Source: Planctomycetaceae bacterium (GTDB taxonomy: Bacteria; Planctomycetota; Planctomycetia; Pirellulales; PNKZ01). From it: a stretch of 64,000 bases of DNA. Location: positions 27,919 through 91,918 of the forward strand of contig JAEUIN010000248.1 in assembly GCA_016793115.1 (NCBI GenBank), read 5' to 3'. Shown piece by piece: positions 29,488-39,497 of this stretch (positions are counted from its first letter, which is position 1; every line of letters begins with the position of its first letter). A program made the position numbers and the translations under genes. Below the pieces are notes generated by a model. That model saw only the letters and a list, made by a program, of their open reading frames with translations. It ran no database searches and was not told the DNA's origin.

Positions 29488-29805
29488 ATGTTCGTCGCGA
29501 AAGTGACCGGTAGCGTCGTCGCCAGCACCAAAGTCGACTCGATGGTCGGGCACAAGCTTTTGATCGTCGAACCGTACCGGATCGATCCGAGCGATCGGAA
29601 GCGGCTGGTGACGACGGGACGCACGTTCGTCGCGGTCGACACGATCGGCTCCGGCGAAGGGGAATACGTGTTGATCGTGCAAGGCTCCAGCGCGCGGCTC
29701 ACGCCGGAAACGAAAACGTTACCGATCGACGCCGTGATTATCGGCATCGTCGACACGGTGCAACTCGACGGCGGCACCGTGTTCAACCGCAAAGACGCTT
29801 CATAG
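29488..29805 (+). CDS. BMC-P vertex protein (EutN/CcmL family), copy 1
   Basis: 105 aa pentamer-forming protein (PF03319) that caps the shell vertices. Recognised from FVAKVTGSVVASTKVDSMVG, KLLIVEPY, VAVDTIGSGEGEYVLIVQGS and the terminal AVIIGIVDTVQL. The first of three BMC-P paralogues in the locus; it starts 16 bp after the kinase gene. Three different pentamers per locus is typical of the Planctomycete/Verrucomicrobia type. Confidence 0.94.
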   Translation: MFVAKVTGSVVASTKVDSMVGHKLLIVEPYRIDPSDRKRLVTTGRTFVAVDTIGSGEGEYVLIVQGSSARLTPETKTLPIDAVIIGIVDTVQLDGGTVFNRKDAS

Positions 29806-29858
29806 GCGTTGCCGCACCGATTGAAAACTAAAACCAGGAACCGAAAGCTTCCGCAACT

Positions 29859-31364
29859 ATGCAAGCTACCGAAGATCTGATTCGTAACGTCGTGCAAGAA
29901 GTGCTCAAGAACTTGGGGACTTCGGGCCTCGGGGCTCGCGCGCATGCCGCGCCGAAGTCGTTTAACGGCCGGTTCGGCGTGTTCAACGACGTCGATGAAG
30001 CCGTGTCCGCGGCGAATGAAGCGTTCGAGAAACTCAGCGAGCGGACGATCGAAGATCGTAAGCGGATCATCGATCACATTCGGCGTATCTCGATCGACCA
30101 ATGCGTCGAACTCGGCACCGCCGAGATGAACGAGACGAAAGTCGGCCGGCTTAAGCACAAGATCGAAAAGCTGCGCACGTTGGGCGAACGAACGCCGGGC
30201 GTCGAGTTCATGCGCAGCGAAGTTTTTAGCGGCGATAAAGGCCTCGCCGTCATCGAGCACGCGCCGTTCGGCGTTATCGGATGCATCACGCCTATCACCC
30301 ATTCGCTCCCGACGATCACGGGCAACGCGGTGAGCATGATCGCGGGCGGCAACACGCTCGTCGTGAACCCGCATCCGGGCGGCAAGAAAATCGCCGCCGA
30401 AGGCGTGCGCCGCTTCAATCAGGCGATTTACGACGATCTCGGGATCGACAACCTAATTTGCCTCATCGCCGAGCCGACTCTCGACAGCGCGAACGGCATC
30501 TTTAAGCATCGCGGCGTGAAGATGATCTGCGTGACCGGCGGGCCGGCCGTGGCCCGCGCCGCGCTCAATAGCGGTAAGCGGGCCGTCGTCGCCGGACCGG
30601 GCAATCCGCCGGTGGTCGTCGATGAAACGGCCGACTTGGATCGCGCCGCCAAGAGCATGATCACCGGCGCCGCCTACGATAACAACTTGCTCTGCATCGC
30701 CGAAAAGGAAGTGTTCGTCGTCGAGAGCGTGTTCGACAAGCTGATGGACGCGATGGAGCGCGCCGGCGCGGTTCGCTTAAACGCTCGCGAAGTCGAATCG
30801 CTGACTCGCGTCGCCATCACTTCAGTCGGCGAAGGAGAACACAAGCACGACGTGCCGGCCAAGGAGTTCCTTGGGCAAGATGCGGCCGTGTTGGCTCGCG
30901 GCATCGGTTTGAGCATGTCGAGCGAAGTGGAGTTGTTGTTCGGAGAGACCGACGAGTCAAACCCGTTCGTGCCCGTCGAGCAGATGATGCCGTTCCTGCC
31001 GTTTGTACGCTGCAAGAACGTCGACGAAGCCATCGCGAAGGCGAAGAAGCACGAACACGGCTTCCGTCACACCGCGATCATCCACTCCAACGACGTGCGC
31101 AACATGACGAAGATGGGGCGCGAAATGGACACCACGCTGTTCGTAAAGAACGGCCCGTGTATGGCGGCTCTCGGCTTGGGAGGTGAGGGCTACCTCTCGT
31201 TCTCGATCGCCACTCCGACGGGCGAAGGGGTCACGACGCCGCTGACTTTTACCCGCGAACGCCGCTGCTCGTTAATCGACGATCTGCGGATTCTCGGCAA
31301 GGCGAAGCCGATGTCGGTGCTGGAAAAGCACGGCATCAGCGAAACCAAGGGACACACGCGGTAA
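29859..31364 (+). CDS. CoA-acylating aldehyde dehydrogenase of the BMC (PduP/EutE-like)
   Basis: 501 aa. Oxidises a short aldehyde with NAD+ and CoA to acyl-CoA. The catalytic Cys is C279 ([11 protein letters not shown]); the NAD-binding stretch is [33 protein letters not shown] matches EutE/PduP. Residues 1-20 ([16 protein letters not shown]) form an amphipathic helix with a Gly/Ala-rich linker, a classic lumen-targeting peptide. In this locus the likely substrate is lactaldehyde from the aldolase. Located between two vertex protein genes. Confidence 0.94.
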   Translation: MQATEDLIRNVVQEVLKNLGTSGLGARAHAAPKSFNGRFGVFNDVDEAVSAANEAFEKLSERTIEDRKRIIDHIRRISIDQCVELGTAEMNETKVGRLKHKIEKLRTLGERTPGVEFMRSEVFSGDKGLAVIEHAPFGVIGCITPITHSLPTITGNAVSMIAGGNTLVVNPHPGGKKIAAEGVRRFNQAIYDDLGIDNLICLIAEPTLDSANGIFKHRGVKMICVTGGPAVARAALNSGKRAVVAGPGNPPVVVDETADLDRAAKSMITGAAYDNNLLCIAEKEVFVVESVFDKLMDAMERAGAVRLNAREVESLTRVAITSVGEGEHKHDVPAKEFLGQDAAVLARGIGLSMSSEVELLFGETDESNPFVPVEQMMPFLPFVRCKNVDEAIAKAKKHEHGFRHTAIIHSNDVRNMTKMGREMDTTLFVKNGPCMAALGLGGEGYLSFSIATPTGEGVTTPLTFTRERRCSLIDDLRILGKAKPMSVLEKHGISETKGHTR

Positions 31365-31401
31365 TTTTCGATAAGTGAGAGCCCAAAACCGAAAACGATC
31401 C

Positions 31402-31662
31402 ATGCAACTCGCCCGCGTCGTCGGCACAACTACGAGCACGATCAAGCATCCGTCGATGAACGGCTGGAAGCTGTTGGTGGTGCAAATGCTTGCGGCCGAC
31501 GGTAAGTCGCCCGACGGCGATCCGGTCATCACTATTGATAGCCTCGGTGCGGCCGTGGGGCAGACGGTGATCATCACGAGCGACGGCAAAGGGACTCGCG
31601 ATTTGATGAAGAATGACAACACGCCGGTGCGCTGGAGCGTACTGGGGATTGCTGACGAGTAA
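31402..31662 (+). CDS. BMC-P vertex protein (EutN/CcmL family), copy 2
   Basis: 86 aa, close to the classical CcmL/EutN length. Signature MQLARVVGTTTSTIKHPSMN, KLLVVQML, TIDSLGAAVGQTVIITSDGK and terminal WSVLGIAD. ATG at 31402 preferred over the open frame upstream. Starts 38 bp after the aldehyde dehydrogenase stop and ends 16 bp before the next gene. Confidence 0.94.
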   Translation: MQLARVVGTTTSTIKHPSMNGWKLLVVQMLAADGKSPDGDPVITIDSLGAAVGQTVIITSDGKGTRDLMKNDNTPVRWSVLGIADE

Positions 31663-31677
31663 GGAAGCGCGGAGACC

Positions 31678-32424
31678 ATGGAACTTTCGGCCGTCGAAAT
31701 CGAACGCTTGGTGCGCGACGTGATGTCGCGATTGCAGGCCGACGCCGCTTCGCCGCCGAAAGCAAACGAGAACAATGCGGGTGCTCTTCTCTCCGCCGGA
31801 GAGAAGGTATCTCCAGGCCGGGTGAAAGGGCTGCAGTCCATCGCGGGCTCCGTCATCTCGCTGGCCGACGTGGAAGGCAAATTGACGGACGTCACGACGC
31901 TCGCCGTAGGGCCGCGAGCAGTGGTGACGCCGGCGGTTCGCGACTTGCTGCGGCAACGCAAGATTGAACTGGTGCGCGACGGAGCGGTCGCGCGGAGGAA
32001 TGCAAGTAACGACGTCGCGACGAAGCCGAACGTCGCCGTTGCCGTCGCCGCGAAGCAATATGCGGCCGGCCGGTTGGTGGAGCGGTTGCGTCGCGACGGA
32101 TACGCGGTCCAACAACTCGCACAGGTGGGGCTCGCCGCGGCGGTACGAGAACTAGGCGACGAGGCGGTGAAAGGCGGAATGCGAGGATTGCTGATTGCAG
32201 ACGAGGCGGAGGTCGCGGTGATCGCTCTTAATCGAGCACGGGGCGTGCGCGCGATCGCAGGGGAAGACGCTACGGCGGTCGCCCGCGCGACCGGCTCGGT
32301 GGGCGCCAACGTGCTGGTCGTCGATCCGCGGCGTAAGAACGACTTCCTGATCGAACGCTTGACGAAAGCCTGGCTGACGGCGAAGTCGACGGCGTGCCCC
32401 GCAACATTGGAACTTTTACGGTAA
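31678..32424 (+). CDS. BMC-associated protein: targeting-like helix, EutQ/EutT-like strand motif, degenerate RpiB-like domain
   Basis: 248 aa, no firm assignment. Residues 1-20 (SAVEIERLVRDVMSRLQA) form an amphipathic helix plus linker like the locus's targeting peptides. Residues about 58-98 (SLADVEGKLTDVTTLAVGPR, AVVTPAVRDLLRQRKIEL) resemble a segment near the start of EutQ/EutT-type proteins. The C-terminal half is reminiscent of RpiB/LacA-type isomerases: GLLIADEAEVAVIALNRARG followed by VRAIAGEDATAVARATGSVG and ANVLVVD. The catalytic-Cys loop (CGTGIG in RpiB) is replaced by ADEAEV, so it looks like a pseudoenzyme or scaffold. Basis: my motif reading; not verified by search. Confidence 0.7.
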   Translation: MELSAVEIERLVRDVMSRLQADAASPPKANENNAGALLSAGEKVSPGRVKGLQSIAGSVISLADVEGKLTDVTTLAVGPRAVVTPAVRDLLRQRKIELVRDGAVARRNASNDVATKPNVAVAVAAKQYAAGRLVERLRRDGYAVQQLAQVGLAAAVRELGDEAVKGGMRGLLIADEAEVAVIALNRARGVRAIAGEDATAVARATGSVGANVLVVDPRRKNDFLIERLTKAWLTAKSTACPATLELLR

Positions 32425-32438
32425 CAAACGACACAACC

Positions 32439-32726
32439 ATGCGAATCGGCACCGTGATCGGCACTGTGACGCTGAGCGAGAGGCATCCGAGCCTGATGGG
32501 CGGGAGCTATCGTTTGGTGGTGCCGTTATCGCTCGACAACCTGACCGGCAAGGCGGATGCGACGGCGGAAGAGCTCGTCGTATACGACGAACTTGGTGCA
32601 GGCGCGGGAACGACGATCGCCTTTAGCGAAGGCGTGGAAGCGGCGCAGCCGTTTTTTCCCAACTATAAACCGCTCGACGCTTACAACGCGGCGATCTTGG
32701 ACCGCATCGACATCCCAAAACAGTAA
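32439..32726 (+). CDS. BMC-P vertex protein (EutN/CcmL family), copy 3
   Basis: 95 aa. MRIGTVIGTVTLSERHPSLM, YRLVVPLSL, VVYDELGAGAGTTIAFSEG match the pentamer family. The C-terminal 20 residues (FFPNYKPLDAYNAAILDRID) are specific to this paralogue; it ends in a domain-swapped or surface tail different from the other two. Start at ATG 32439; the upstream in-frame codons overlap the end of the preceding gene. Confidence 0.92.
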   Translation: MRIGTVIGTVTLSERHPSLMGGSYRLVVPLSLDNLTGKADATAEELVVYDELGAGAGTTIAFSEGVEAAQPFFPNYKPLDAYNAAILDRIDIPKQ

Positions 32727-32804
32727 CCCACGTGACGCCCTCGTCGACAAGCGGCGCGACGAAATCGAACCAACTGACAACCGACTCCCGGCAACTGAAA
32801 AAAC

Positions 32805-33725
<921 letters not shown>

Positions 33726-33774
33726 TCGTCGGCGGCAAGCGTTCAATCAACCATCAGCTCATTACGAATTACCT

Positions 33775-34716
33775 ATGAAAGTTAGCATCATCGGCGGCGC
33801 AGGCTTGGTCGGCTCGTGCACTGCGTTCGCTTTGCAAACCGGCAAGGTCGTGCGTGAAATCGCGTTGCTCGACGTCAACGCCGACGCCGTCGGCGGCCAG
33901 GCGCTCGATCTGCTCCACGGCGCCACGCTCATGGCCGATCAGAAAATTTCAGCCGGCGGTTACGAACACATTCCGTCGAGCGACGTGATCTGCATCACGG
34001 CCGGTTTGCGGCGTAAGCCCGACGAAAGCCGGCTCGATCTGATCAATCGCAACACCGACTTGTTCGTCGGCATCCTCGGTGAGATTCAAAAGGTCGGCTA
34101 CAAGCCGGACGCCGTCGTCGTCGTCGTCTCGAACCCGGTCGACATTCTCACCTACGTCGCCGCGCAGCGTTTAAAGCTGCCGCCGTCGCAAGTGCTCGGT
34201 CTCGGCACGGTGCTCGACACGATTCGCTTCCGCAGCCTTATCGCCGACAAGCTCGACGCCGCCCCGACGCAGGTGTCCGCTCTCATTCTCGGCGAACACG
34301 GCGACAGCATGGTCCCGATCTGGTCGAGCGCCACCGTCGGCGGCTTGCCGCTGGAAAAATATCCGGGTTGGCAACCTCGCCTCGCCGACGAATTGTTCAC
34401 ACGCACCAAGGGCTCCGGCGCGGAAGTCATTAAGAAAAAGGGCGGGGCGGGCTTCGCCGTCGGCCTCGCGATTCAGGAAGTGATCGAAGCCGTGGCGCTC
34501 GATCGCCGCTGCGTGCTTCCGGTCTCAAGCGTGCAAAGCGGCTGCTACGGTATTCGCGACATCGCGATTTCCGTGCCGACCACGGTCGGCCGCAAAGGTC
34601 GCCTCGCCACGCACGAAATCGAACTCTGGCCGAAGGAAGTACAAGGCCTGAAACGCAGCGCTCAAGCGTTGAAGGAAACTCAAGACGTCGTCATGGCTCG
34701 CATCGGCGGGCGGTAA
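33775..34716 (+). CDS. Lactate/malate-type dehydrogenase of the BMC locus
   Basis: 313 aa NAD-dependent 2-hydroxyacid dehydrogenase of the LDH/MDH superfamily. Rossmann start MKVSIIGGAGLVGSCTAFAL, then NPVDILTYVA, and the catalytic His in LILGEHGDSMVP. ATG at 33775; the frame upstream overlaps the aldolase. It could oxidise lactate or reduce an aldehyde/keto acid to regenerate NAD+. No targeting peptide is visible. It ends 4 bp before the next gene, so the two are probably co-translated. Confidence 0.88.
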   Translation: MKVSIIGGAGLVGSCTAFALQTGKVVREIALLDVNADAVGGQALDLLHGATLMADQKISAGGYEHIPSSDVICITAGLRRKPDESRLDLINRNTDLFVGILGEIQKVGYKPDAVVVVVSNPVDILTYVAAQRLKLPPSQVLGLGTVLDTIRFRSLIADKLDAAPTQVSALILGEHGDSMVPIWSSATVGGLPLEKYPGWQPRLADELFTRTKGSGAEVIKKKGGAGFAVGLAIQEVIEAVALDRRCVLPVSSVQSGCYGIRDIAISVPTTVGRKGRLATHEIELWPKEVQGLKRSAQALKETQDVVMARIGGR

Positions 34717-34720
34717 CGCA

Positions 34721-36031
34721 ATGCAAAAATCTCTCGATCAAAAACTTGCCGCCATTCACGCCGATCCGTCGGGTTGTCGCGAGTTCATCATCGCCGACGC
34801 CAAAGACGCCGACATGGCGTTCGGCATGGCGTCGGCCGGAGAAACTTTGCCCGACGCCCACGGCCGGACGCGCTTCAAGACGTTGGCCGAATATCGCGAG
34901 CAGATTCGCCAAATCGTACGGCAAGGCAAGGTCGACATCATGCTGATGTCGGCGAGCAACAACGACATCCTCAACAACCAAGAGCGGTTGTTCGACAACT
35001 CGCACATCACACCGGCCGCGCGGGCCAACGACACGACCGACGTCTGGGTCGCTCGCGGCAATGGCTACATCCAGCAGCCGTCGCTGCCATTCCGCTCCGC
35101 GTCGCTCGATCACATTCAGGGCGGCCGCATCGACTGCACCGACGCCGAACGCAGACGCGGCACGAATCTCGGCCTCTACAGCATCACGTTCAACAACCGA
35201 CTCGATCTCGATAAGCTTGCTCTCGAACGCTACGCGGAGTTTCGCGCCGAGGCCGAACGCAAAGGCTTCCGCCACTTCTTGGAAGTGTTCGACCCGAACG
35301 CGCCGGAAGGGCTCACGCCCGAAGCGACGCCCGGATTCATCAACGATTGCATTGCACGGACCCTCGCCGGCGTGGCCTACGCCGGGCGGCCGATCTTCTT
35401 GAAGGTCGTTTATCACGGCCCCAAGGCGATGGAAGAACTCGTCGCGTACGATCCGCATCTCGTCGTCGGCATTCTCGGCGGCGGCTCCGGCACGACGTAC
35501 GACGCCTTCAAACTGATCGCCGAAGCGCAGAAATACGGCGCCCGCGTGGCGCTCTACGGCCGCAAAATCAACCATGCCGAGAATCAACTCGCATTCGTCG
35601 AGTTTCTGCGGCTGATCGCCGACGGAGTCATTTCGCCCGAAGAAGCCGTGCGAGCCTACCACGGGGTGCTCGCAAAGATGGGTATCAAACCGCACCGCAA
35701 ACTCGACGACGATCTGCAACTGCAGACCGCGGTGATGAGCTACGGCGGCGGTTCCACCGCGAGCGTACCGGCCGCAATTCCCGCTGCGGAAAAGAAGCCG
35801 ATCACGATCGGCTCGGCCGGGCCCGCTACGGCCGCCGCCGGTTCGTCGGCCAACTCGTGCGGCTGTCCGACCAAGAAGACGGCCGACGCCCCAAAAGCCG
35901 GCGGTTGCGGCTGCGGCTGCTCAGGTAAGAAGGATTCGGCGGCGAAAGTGAAGTCAGTCGCCGAAATGACACAAGCCGAGAAGCTCGCCTACAACCAAGC
36001 GAAGCGCGACAAGATGTTCGGTAAGTTTTAG
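34721..36031 (+). CDS. TIM-barrel-like protein with Cys-rich C-terminal tail, last gene of the BMC locus
   Basis: 436 aa, function unknown. Residues about 1-350 read like a (beta/alpha)8 barrel: FIIADAKDADMAFGM, KVDIMLMSASNND, a catalytic-lysine-like strand RPIFLKVVYHG (about 222-232), HLVVGILGGGSGTTYDAFKL and ARVALYGRKI. The tail (about 355-436) is Ala/Pro-rich and has a CGC-type cluster (SCGCP, then GGCGCGCSGKK) before a Lys-rich end. The barrel resembles class I aldolases in layout only. It is 4 bp from the dehydrogenase gene and same-strand, so it is presumably part of the pathway. The Cys cluster could bind metal. Confidence 0.8.
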   Translation: MQKSLDQKLAAIHADPSGCREFIIADAKDADMAFGMASAGETLPDAHGRTRFKTLAEYREQIRQIVRQGKVDIMLMSASNNDILNNQERLFDNSHITPAARANDTTDVWVARGNGYIQQPSLPFRSASLDHIQGGRIDCTDAERRRGTNLGLYSITFNNRLDLDKLALERYAEFRAEAERKGFRHFLEVFDPNAPEGLTPEATPGFINDCIARTLAGVAYAGRPIFLKVVYHGPKAMEELVAYDPHLVVGILGGGSGTTYDAFKLIAEAQKYGARVALYGRKINHAENQLAFVEFLRLIADGVISPEEAVRAYHGVLAKMGIKPHRKLDDDLQLQTAVMSYGGGSTASVPAAIPAAEKKPITIGSAGPATAAAGSSANSCGCPTKKTADAPKAGGCGCGCSGKKDSAAKVKSVAEMTQAEKLAYNQAKRDKMFGKF

Positions 36032-36071
36032 TATGAGCGGCGGAGGCGTCCCCGCCGCTCTTGCAATTCCG

Positions 36072-36290
36072 CTAATAGCCGCGATACCCGAAGGCCGGCC
36101 GAGCGAAACCGCCGTAGCCTGTGCCGGGAATGTAGCTGCGAAACGCGTTGCTGTAATACAGCCGAACAAGGAAGGCCTGTCCGATTAACCCGGCTCCGGT
36201 TCTCAGCGGACGTCCGCGTGCCGAGGCTTCACCCGGAGCGGCGACCGCCGAAAGGCCGACTAGGGCGAGAACGAAAAGTACTCGTTTCAT
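36072..36290 (-). CDS. Small secreted Gly/Tyr/Arg protein
   Basis: 72 aa. Signal peptide (MKRVLFVLALVGLSAVAAPG) with likely cleavage after EASA, then a short mature chain rich in Gly, Tyr and Phe (TGYGGFARPAFGYRGY). ATG at 36290 with GAGG upstream is preferred over the extension to 36326. Convergent with the BMC locus. No family recognised. Confidence 0.65.
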   Translation of the reverse strand: MKRVLFVLALVGLSAVAAPGEASARGRPLRTGAGLIGQAFLVRLYYSNAFRSYIPGTGYGGFARPAFGYRGY

Positions 36291-36411
36291 CGAGTCCTCG
36301 AAACGAAAGTGCGGGCCGAAGGACACGCCGGCCCCTTGCGTATGCTTCTAAGCAGCGCTTTCGTTCGAGGTTTGTTACAGATCGTGTGATTCGATGTAGG
36401 ATGCGTCGCGG

Positions 36412-37101
36412 CTAATCGGCGTCGTCGAGTTCTTGCAAATACCCTAGTGCAAGCTCGACGTCGCTGGTGCGGACGCCGAGCGAGCAGCCGCGGCGGTCGC
36501 ATTCGGCCAACTGCAGCAGATCTTCAAACCACTCCGATTCCGCCAGCCGACGGCGCGAACGTTGTCCGAGCGAGCCGTCCAGAAATGCTCGGCCGCCGTC
36601 GAGATGCTCAATGAGCCACGCGGTGCGCTCGGTGACGAAGCCGTCGAGCGCCTCCAGGCCGGCGCGGGCCGCATCTTGTGGATCAATGGCCCGGCCGACT
36701 TCGTGCAGTAGGGCCGCCGTGAGAAACTCCTCGTCGTACGGTAGTTCGTCTTTCGCAAGATCGAATACGCGCAGACTGTGCGAGAGCACATCTTCGCCGC
36801 GGTTGGCGCGACCGTAGCGTTGTATTTGCTCCAGCGGCGCGAGCAGCGCGCCGTAGACGACGAACCGGTCTTCTTCTTCCGGCGGTTCCAACAGCCGGTC
36901 GTCCGTCTGTTCCGAGAACCAAGCCAGCTTGGCGATCTCGGCCCGAATCTCGCGCTGAGTCGGCAAGGCTTTGCGGGAGATGAACCCGCCGCCGACGCGT
37001 TGCACGGCCTGCTGAGTCGCTTTTTGGAAAGAGATCTGATTCTCGAACATCAGCCGAGCGGCCTGCTCGGCCAACTGTTGACGGAGCTTCGCGTACGACA
37101 T
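36412..37101 (-). CDS. HD-domain-like hypothetical protein
   Basis: 229 aa. The helical middle (about residues 90-190) resembles an HD phosphohydrolase fold: DVLSHSLRVFDLAKDE, LTAALLHEVGRAIDPQD (HE in place of the usual HD dyad), and AWLIEHLDGGRAFLDG. The metal site is therefore degenerate and activity doubtful. The N-terminus (YAKLRQQLAEQAARLMFEN) is a charged helix. Monocistronic; upstream gap 254 bp to the divergent small zinc protein gene. Confidence 0.7.
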   Translation of the reverse strand: MSYAKLRQQLAEQAARLMFENQISFQKATQQAVQRVGGGFISRKALPTQREIRAEIAKLAWFSEQTDDRLLEPPEEEDRFVVYGALLAPLEQIQRYGRANRGEDVLSHSLRVFDLAKDELPYDEEFLTAALLHEVGRAIDPQDAARAGLEALDGFVTERTAWLIEHLDGGRAFLDGSLGQRSRRRLAESEWFEDLLQLAECDRRGCSLGVRTSDVELALGYLQELDDAD

Positions 37102-37355
37102 GTCCAGGGCCTCCGAAGAGGTCGGGCAAAGGTAGTTCTTCGTGCCGCAGAATTATAGGCCGCGTCCAGTGGTTAAAGACAGGTCGAATTGAACGGGAAA
37201 CGGCACGTTTAGCAGCGATTACGTGTCATTTCCGCGGTGCGACGGTGGCGGCATCGGCCTTGCAGGGCTGTTTCGATAAGCGCCCCGGTTTGATTAGCCG
37301 GATTCATTTTCACGGGCTCATATCTCAGTTCGTTTTTCTTATTAAGGAGGTCGTC

Positions 37356-37520
37356 ATGGCTAACGTTACCAAAGATTCAGGTCTCGCCCCTCCGAAAGCC
37401 GGCGATAAGTTCAAGTGCGAAAGCTGCGGCATGGAACTGCAAATCACAAAAGATTGCCATTGCTCGGGCGACGACCATGTACATTTCCATTGTTGCGGAA
37501 AGGAAATGGTCAAAGCCTGA
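37356..37520 (+). CDS. Small Cys/His metal-binding protein
   Basis: 54 aa. ATG at 37356 with a perfect Shine-Dalgarno (TAAGGAGG, 5 bases upstream). Metal-ligand pattern: FKCESCGMELQITKDCHCSG then DDHVHFHCCGKEM, i.e. six Cys and three His, close to desulforedoxin/metallothionein-like minidomains. Possibly a zinc or iron store or redox mini-protein. Strong ribosome site suggests high expression. Confidence 0.8.
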   Translation: MANVTKDSGLAPPKAGDKFKCESCGMELQITKDCHCSGDDHVHFHCCGKEMVKA

Positions 37521-37639
37521 CGAGCAATAAAACAATCTACTTCTCCGGGATCGTCACAAGATCGCGGCGAATCGCCGCCGGCAAACGTAGACGCGTGCTG
37601 TTTCAAACCGAAGCTGCGATATCTAGTGTTTGCCGCCGG

Positions 37640-39091
37640 CTACTTGAGTAGCCGCCGTATGCCTTCGAGCAGGACTTGCTCGACCTGGGGCGCAGTATTC
37701 GACGACGACGGCTGGGTTTCATAGCCGCCTTGCGAATAGGCGATTTCGGTGCCGATGTAGCCGGGGCCGTAGTCGCCGTAAGCGGCCATGCATACGAACC
37801 CATCGGGTCGCAACTTCCGGGCGGCGAGTTGGTATTCCACAAACAGCTCGCCCGGCATGTGCAACACGTAAACGTCGCCGAGTTTGAGGCAACTCAATTC
37901 GATCGGCTTCTTTTCGTCGCGACGTAGGACGTACGCTAACTTCGCGGCGGCCGTGAGTCGCGCGGGCTCTTCCATTTGCGGGTTTTCAAGCGTTGCTCGC
38001 AATTCTTCGGCTTTAAGGTATGTGGCCAACGGCAATTGCACCGGCTCGACGCGCCACTGACAGTTATTCCCCTTTAGCGGCGTCTTCTTCGTCGACTCCC
38101 AAGCTCGCCGCATGCCGTCGGCCATGCGGTTTGTCAACTCGATTCGTAAAGCGGGCGTGCCGTCGTTGTACTTGCCGGCGGCGACATTGCCCGCCGCGCC
38201 ATTGAAGTGAACGAGCGTCGGCAGGCCGCGCGATCGTTCATGGGCCGTACGCGCCAGGCCGACGAATTCCGCAGTGACGTCGCCTTTGCCGAAGTAGCTT
38301 TGCGGATGGGTCGCATAGTAGCTCAGCGACACCAGCGGTCGCTCGCCGTCGAAGAACGTTAGCATCTTCAACATCGGATCGATCACCCCTTCCGGCGCCG
38401 CCAGGGCTTCGTCGACGCGCGAGGCGCTCAGTTCGTAGCCTTGCTTTTTAGCTTCGGCGTTGAGGCGCGACAGAATTGGTTCGGGGATTCGATAAGAACT
38501 CGAACGGGCGATTGCCACGCGTCCGTCGGGCCCGAGGATACGCCGGTTCGACGCCACTTTTTCGACGCGGGCTTCGCCGACTCCGAGATGCGTGACGGGT
38601 TCAGATTCCTGAGCCGCTTTGCCGGCCGCGGCGGCCGCGGCCGCGATCACGGCCCGTACGAAGGGCACGTCGAATCGTTTCCCCGCAAGGCCTTGCGCGG
38701 CGGCGAGTTCTTCGGCCGTAAAGTCGCAACGTAGCGCGTCGTGTTGATGGAGGGCGTGAACGGCGACGCGATCGGAAGTGGTGCCGACCGCTTTGGCCAA
38801 CGACTCGCGCCAGGCGTCGTGTCCGCCGTTGGCGATACCGATCCAGTCGACGGCGCAGAGCACGATCGGCTTGTCGATTCCCAGCAGCACGATTCCGCGG
38901 GCTGAAAGCGGGTCTTCAATCGAGCGCGCCGGCGCATAGGCGACCGGCGAACCGAGCGGAGGCGTCGCGTCGACATTGAAAACGCCGATGCGGACACCGC
39001 CCACCGCGGGCGACGGCTCGGCGGCGCGGACGGACGATGGGACGAGCGTAGCGATCGCAAGGACAAGCCAGACGGCAACGGAACGAAACAT
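37640..39091 (-). CDS. Secreted neutral ceramidase-like protein
   Basis: 483 aa exported protein. Signal peptide 1-23 (VAVWLVLAIATLVPSSVRAA). The mature part begins like the neutral/alkaline non-lysosomal ceramidase fold (RIGVFNVDATPPLGSPVAYA) and has HALHQHDAL and SLSYYATHPQSYFG His motifs plausible for zinc, and FNGAAGNVAAGKYNDG. The true ceramidase C-terminal Ig domain seems absent, and the family in Planctomycetes has no proven substrate. Start at ATG 39091; the open frame upstream is spurious. Divergent from the sulfatase gene. Confidence 0.78.
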   Translation of the reverse strand: MFRSVAVWLVLAIATLVPSSVRAAEPSPAVGGVRIGVFNVDATPPLGSPVAYAPARSIEDPLSARGIVLLGIDKPIVLCAVDWIGIANGGHDAWRESLAKAVGTTSDRVAVHALHQHDALRCDFTAEELAAAQGLAGKRFDVPFVRAVIAAAAAAAGKAAQESEPVTHLGVGEARVEKVASNRRILGPDGRVAIARSSSYRIPEPILSRLNAEAKKQGYELSASRVDEALAAPEGVIDPMLKMLTFFDGERPLVSLSYYATHPQSYFGKGDVTAEFVGLARTAHERSRGLPTLVHFNGAAGNVAAGKYNDGTPALRIELTNRMADGMRRAWESTKKTPLKGNNCQWRVEPVQLPLATYLKAEELRATLENPQMEEPARLTAAAKLAYVLRRDEKKPIELSCLKLGDVYVLHMPGELFVEYQLAARKLRPDGFVCMAAYGDYGPGYIGTEIAYSQGGYETQPSSSNTAPQVEQVLLEGIRRLLK

Positions 39092-39497
39092 CGGTGGGTT
39101 ACCTTCGCGGTAGGACGACACGGCACAGCGTGCCAGAAGGCAGGCGTAAGAATTACGTTCGACAAATGTCAGATCGGCGGCCGGCCAAATGCGACACTTG
39201 AGCCATGCGGCGGCGCGCCATATCGTGGCGGTGCGAAACTCTGTCATCGTCGAAGTGGTGCGGCGGGGGGAGAGATTCGCGCTCGTCGTAAGTCGTTTGA
39301 CCACGAAGCGCCGAAAGCGGGACTTACGGCGATTTTACCTGCGCATTGTGCGCAGGAAAAATCGATTTAGACGCGCACATTTAAGTAAGACAATAGGGGT
39401 GCGCATCAATCCACGAGATTGTTGCGCAGAAACGGCTCGACTCGAACGTCGTAACTGAGGGAAAACGCTCAACTCGTTTTAGGCGCGGAAGTGCAAC

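Noticed and set aside
28977..30374. 465-codon minus-strand open frame
   Set aside because: Antisense to the acyl kinase, vertex protein and aldehyde dehydrogenase genes, all of which have strong family motifs.
31272..32486. 404-codon minus-strand open frame
   Set aside because: Antisense to three BMC genes; Ser/Arg/Thr-rich translation with no domain.
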